From positions 1-64,000 of the forward strand of contig JABJCP010000038.1 of assembly GCA_018668595.1 (NCBI GenBank): a stretch of DNA of 64,000 bases. Direction: 5' to 3'. Positions within the stretch are counted from its first letter, which is position 1. Each line of letters opens with the position of its first letter. Of this stretch, positions 63,482-64,000 are shown piece after piece. The position numbers and the translations under genes are program-made. The notes beneath the pieces were generated by a model. It was not told where the DNA came from and ran no database searches. It saw nothing but the letters and a program-made list of their open reading frames with translations. The stretch is from Candidatus Woesearchaeota archaeon. GTDB lineage: Archaea > Nanobdellota > Nanobdellia > Woesearchaeales > UBA11576.

Positions 63482-64000
63482 ATGAACATAATAGAAATAA
63501 AACCTAATCAATTAATTACATTAAATGATTATCCAGTACATAGAGCAGATAAATTAGAATCCTATTTTAACAAATGTAGACAAGGTAGTGAACTAGCTTT
63601 AATTCCAGTAATAAAAAAAGAAATAGCAAAAAAATATTTAGATCCTGAGTTAAGAGAAGAGTTTGAACAATTTGAAAAAGAAAATCCTTTTGCAGAATAC
63701 TTTATGTTGGATGGTAGCCACAGAACAACTGCACTTAATCTCACTCATCACAATATCCAAATCATAATTTATGAAACAGATGAAGATATTATTCGAGCAA
63801 AAGAGATGATGTCTTCAGGTAAAGTTTTAGAAAATGATACATTAAATCATAATTTAGAAGAAAATTGTAAAATGTTAAACAAACACTTTAAACAGAAAAA
63901 AAGTTTTATGACAGTAGAGGAAAAAACAAAGAGAATGGTTGAAGAACAATTAGTTTCTCAAAACATGATCCAAGAATATACAACCACTAAAAATCAGCAA
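63482..64000 (+). CDS. ParB/Srx-like domain protein, partial
   Basis: The gene is open to the window end (at least 173 residues). Residues about 76-85 read MLDGSHRTTA, the D-G-x-H-R-x-x-A pattern of ParB-like/sulfiredoxin folds, preceded by a PVI.K strand. This domain binds DNA or nucleotides in several unrelated proteins. The C-terminal part is missing, so the function cannot be fixed. Confidence 0.7.
   Translation, partial: MNIIEIKPNQLITLNDYPVHRADKLESYFNKCRQGSELALIPVIKKEIAKKYLDPELREEFEQFEKENPFAEYFMLDGSHRTTALNLTHHNIQIIIYETDEDIIRAKEMMSSGKVLENDTLNHNLEENCKMLNKHFKQKKSFMTVEEKTKRMVEEQLVSQNMIQEYTTTKNQQ

Overview
The window is a gene-dense, very AT-rich stretch of an archaeal chromosome. Archaeal markers are an archaeal histone, LonB protease, release factor aRF1, hypusine-type aIF5A, Kae1 and Pcc1 (t6A/KEOPS), eL41, eL40 and eL43, RNA polymerase subunit P, prefoldin beta, Lrp/AsnC and TrmB regulators, TATA promoters and leaderless genes. 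The small genes, the many introns in stable RNAs, and the signal or anchor domains fit a DPANN archaeon, perhaps Woesearchaeales/Pacearchaeota-like. That placement is inference; no database was searched.

Layout. (1) 1-960: two tandem hairpin units, then a minus-strand tRNA cluster (Val, Glu, Ile, Gly) in which every gene has an intron, plus copy 1 of a structured repeat. (2) 1123-2293: eL41 and a tRNA-dihydrouridine synthase. (3) 2380-7510: rRNA operon 16S, tRNA-Ala, 23S. The 16S gene carries a 108-nt intron in the 790 loop, the 23S gene a 46-nt intron, and tRNA-Ala an intron. No 5S gene is seen. (4) 7916-15598: a seven-gene operon that looks like a ubiquitin-like conjugation system: a small ubiquitin-like candidate, an E2-like candidate, an E1 with two tandem ThiF domains (one degenerate, one intact), a JAMM/MPN isopeptidase, two membrane-anchored proteins and one unknown. 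This is the most interesting region. (5) 15696-26079: lipoproteins, an OB-fold protein, a second Dus, a GNAT, LonB and many small housekeeping or unknown genes. (6) 26380-29640: a mobile toxin island: an antitoxin, a RelE-type toxin gene broken by copy 2 of the structured repeat, a Fic protein flanked by 56-bp direct repeats and preceded by palindromic operators, btpA, and an Lrp remnant. (7) 29683-38589: kinase-like, GNAT, 2H-phosphoesterase, deaminase, cupin, Kae1 and a full-length bacterial-type RelA/SpoT protein. (8) 38717-46696: small genes, two related GNAT-like proteins, a metallopeptidase and three Lrp/AsnC regulators that may share an operator. (9) 46715-60143: a LamG surface protein, rRNA/tRNA methyltransferase, TrmB, site-2 protease, eL40, aIF5A, histone, a possible ncRNA, SprT-like and adenosine deaminase genes, a triplicated unknown family, a CYTH protein and aRF1. 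(10) 60296-64000: membrane proteins, tRNA-Pro, then the classical archaeal cluster eL43-rpoP-pcc1-pfdB-UPF0147 and a partial ParB-like gene cut by the window edge.

Functionally most of the window is core information processing, with two accessory pieces set into it: the E1/E2/JAMM operon directly behind the rRNA operon, and the toxin island with its structured inserted element. Five of six tRNA genes and both large rRNA genes contain introns, some at non-canonical sites, which implies a splicing endonuclease of broad specificity.
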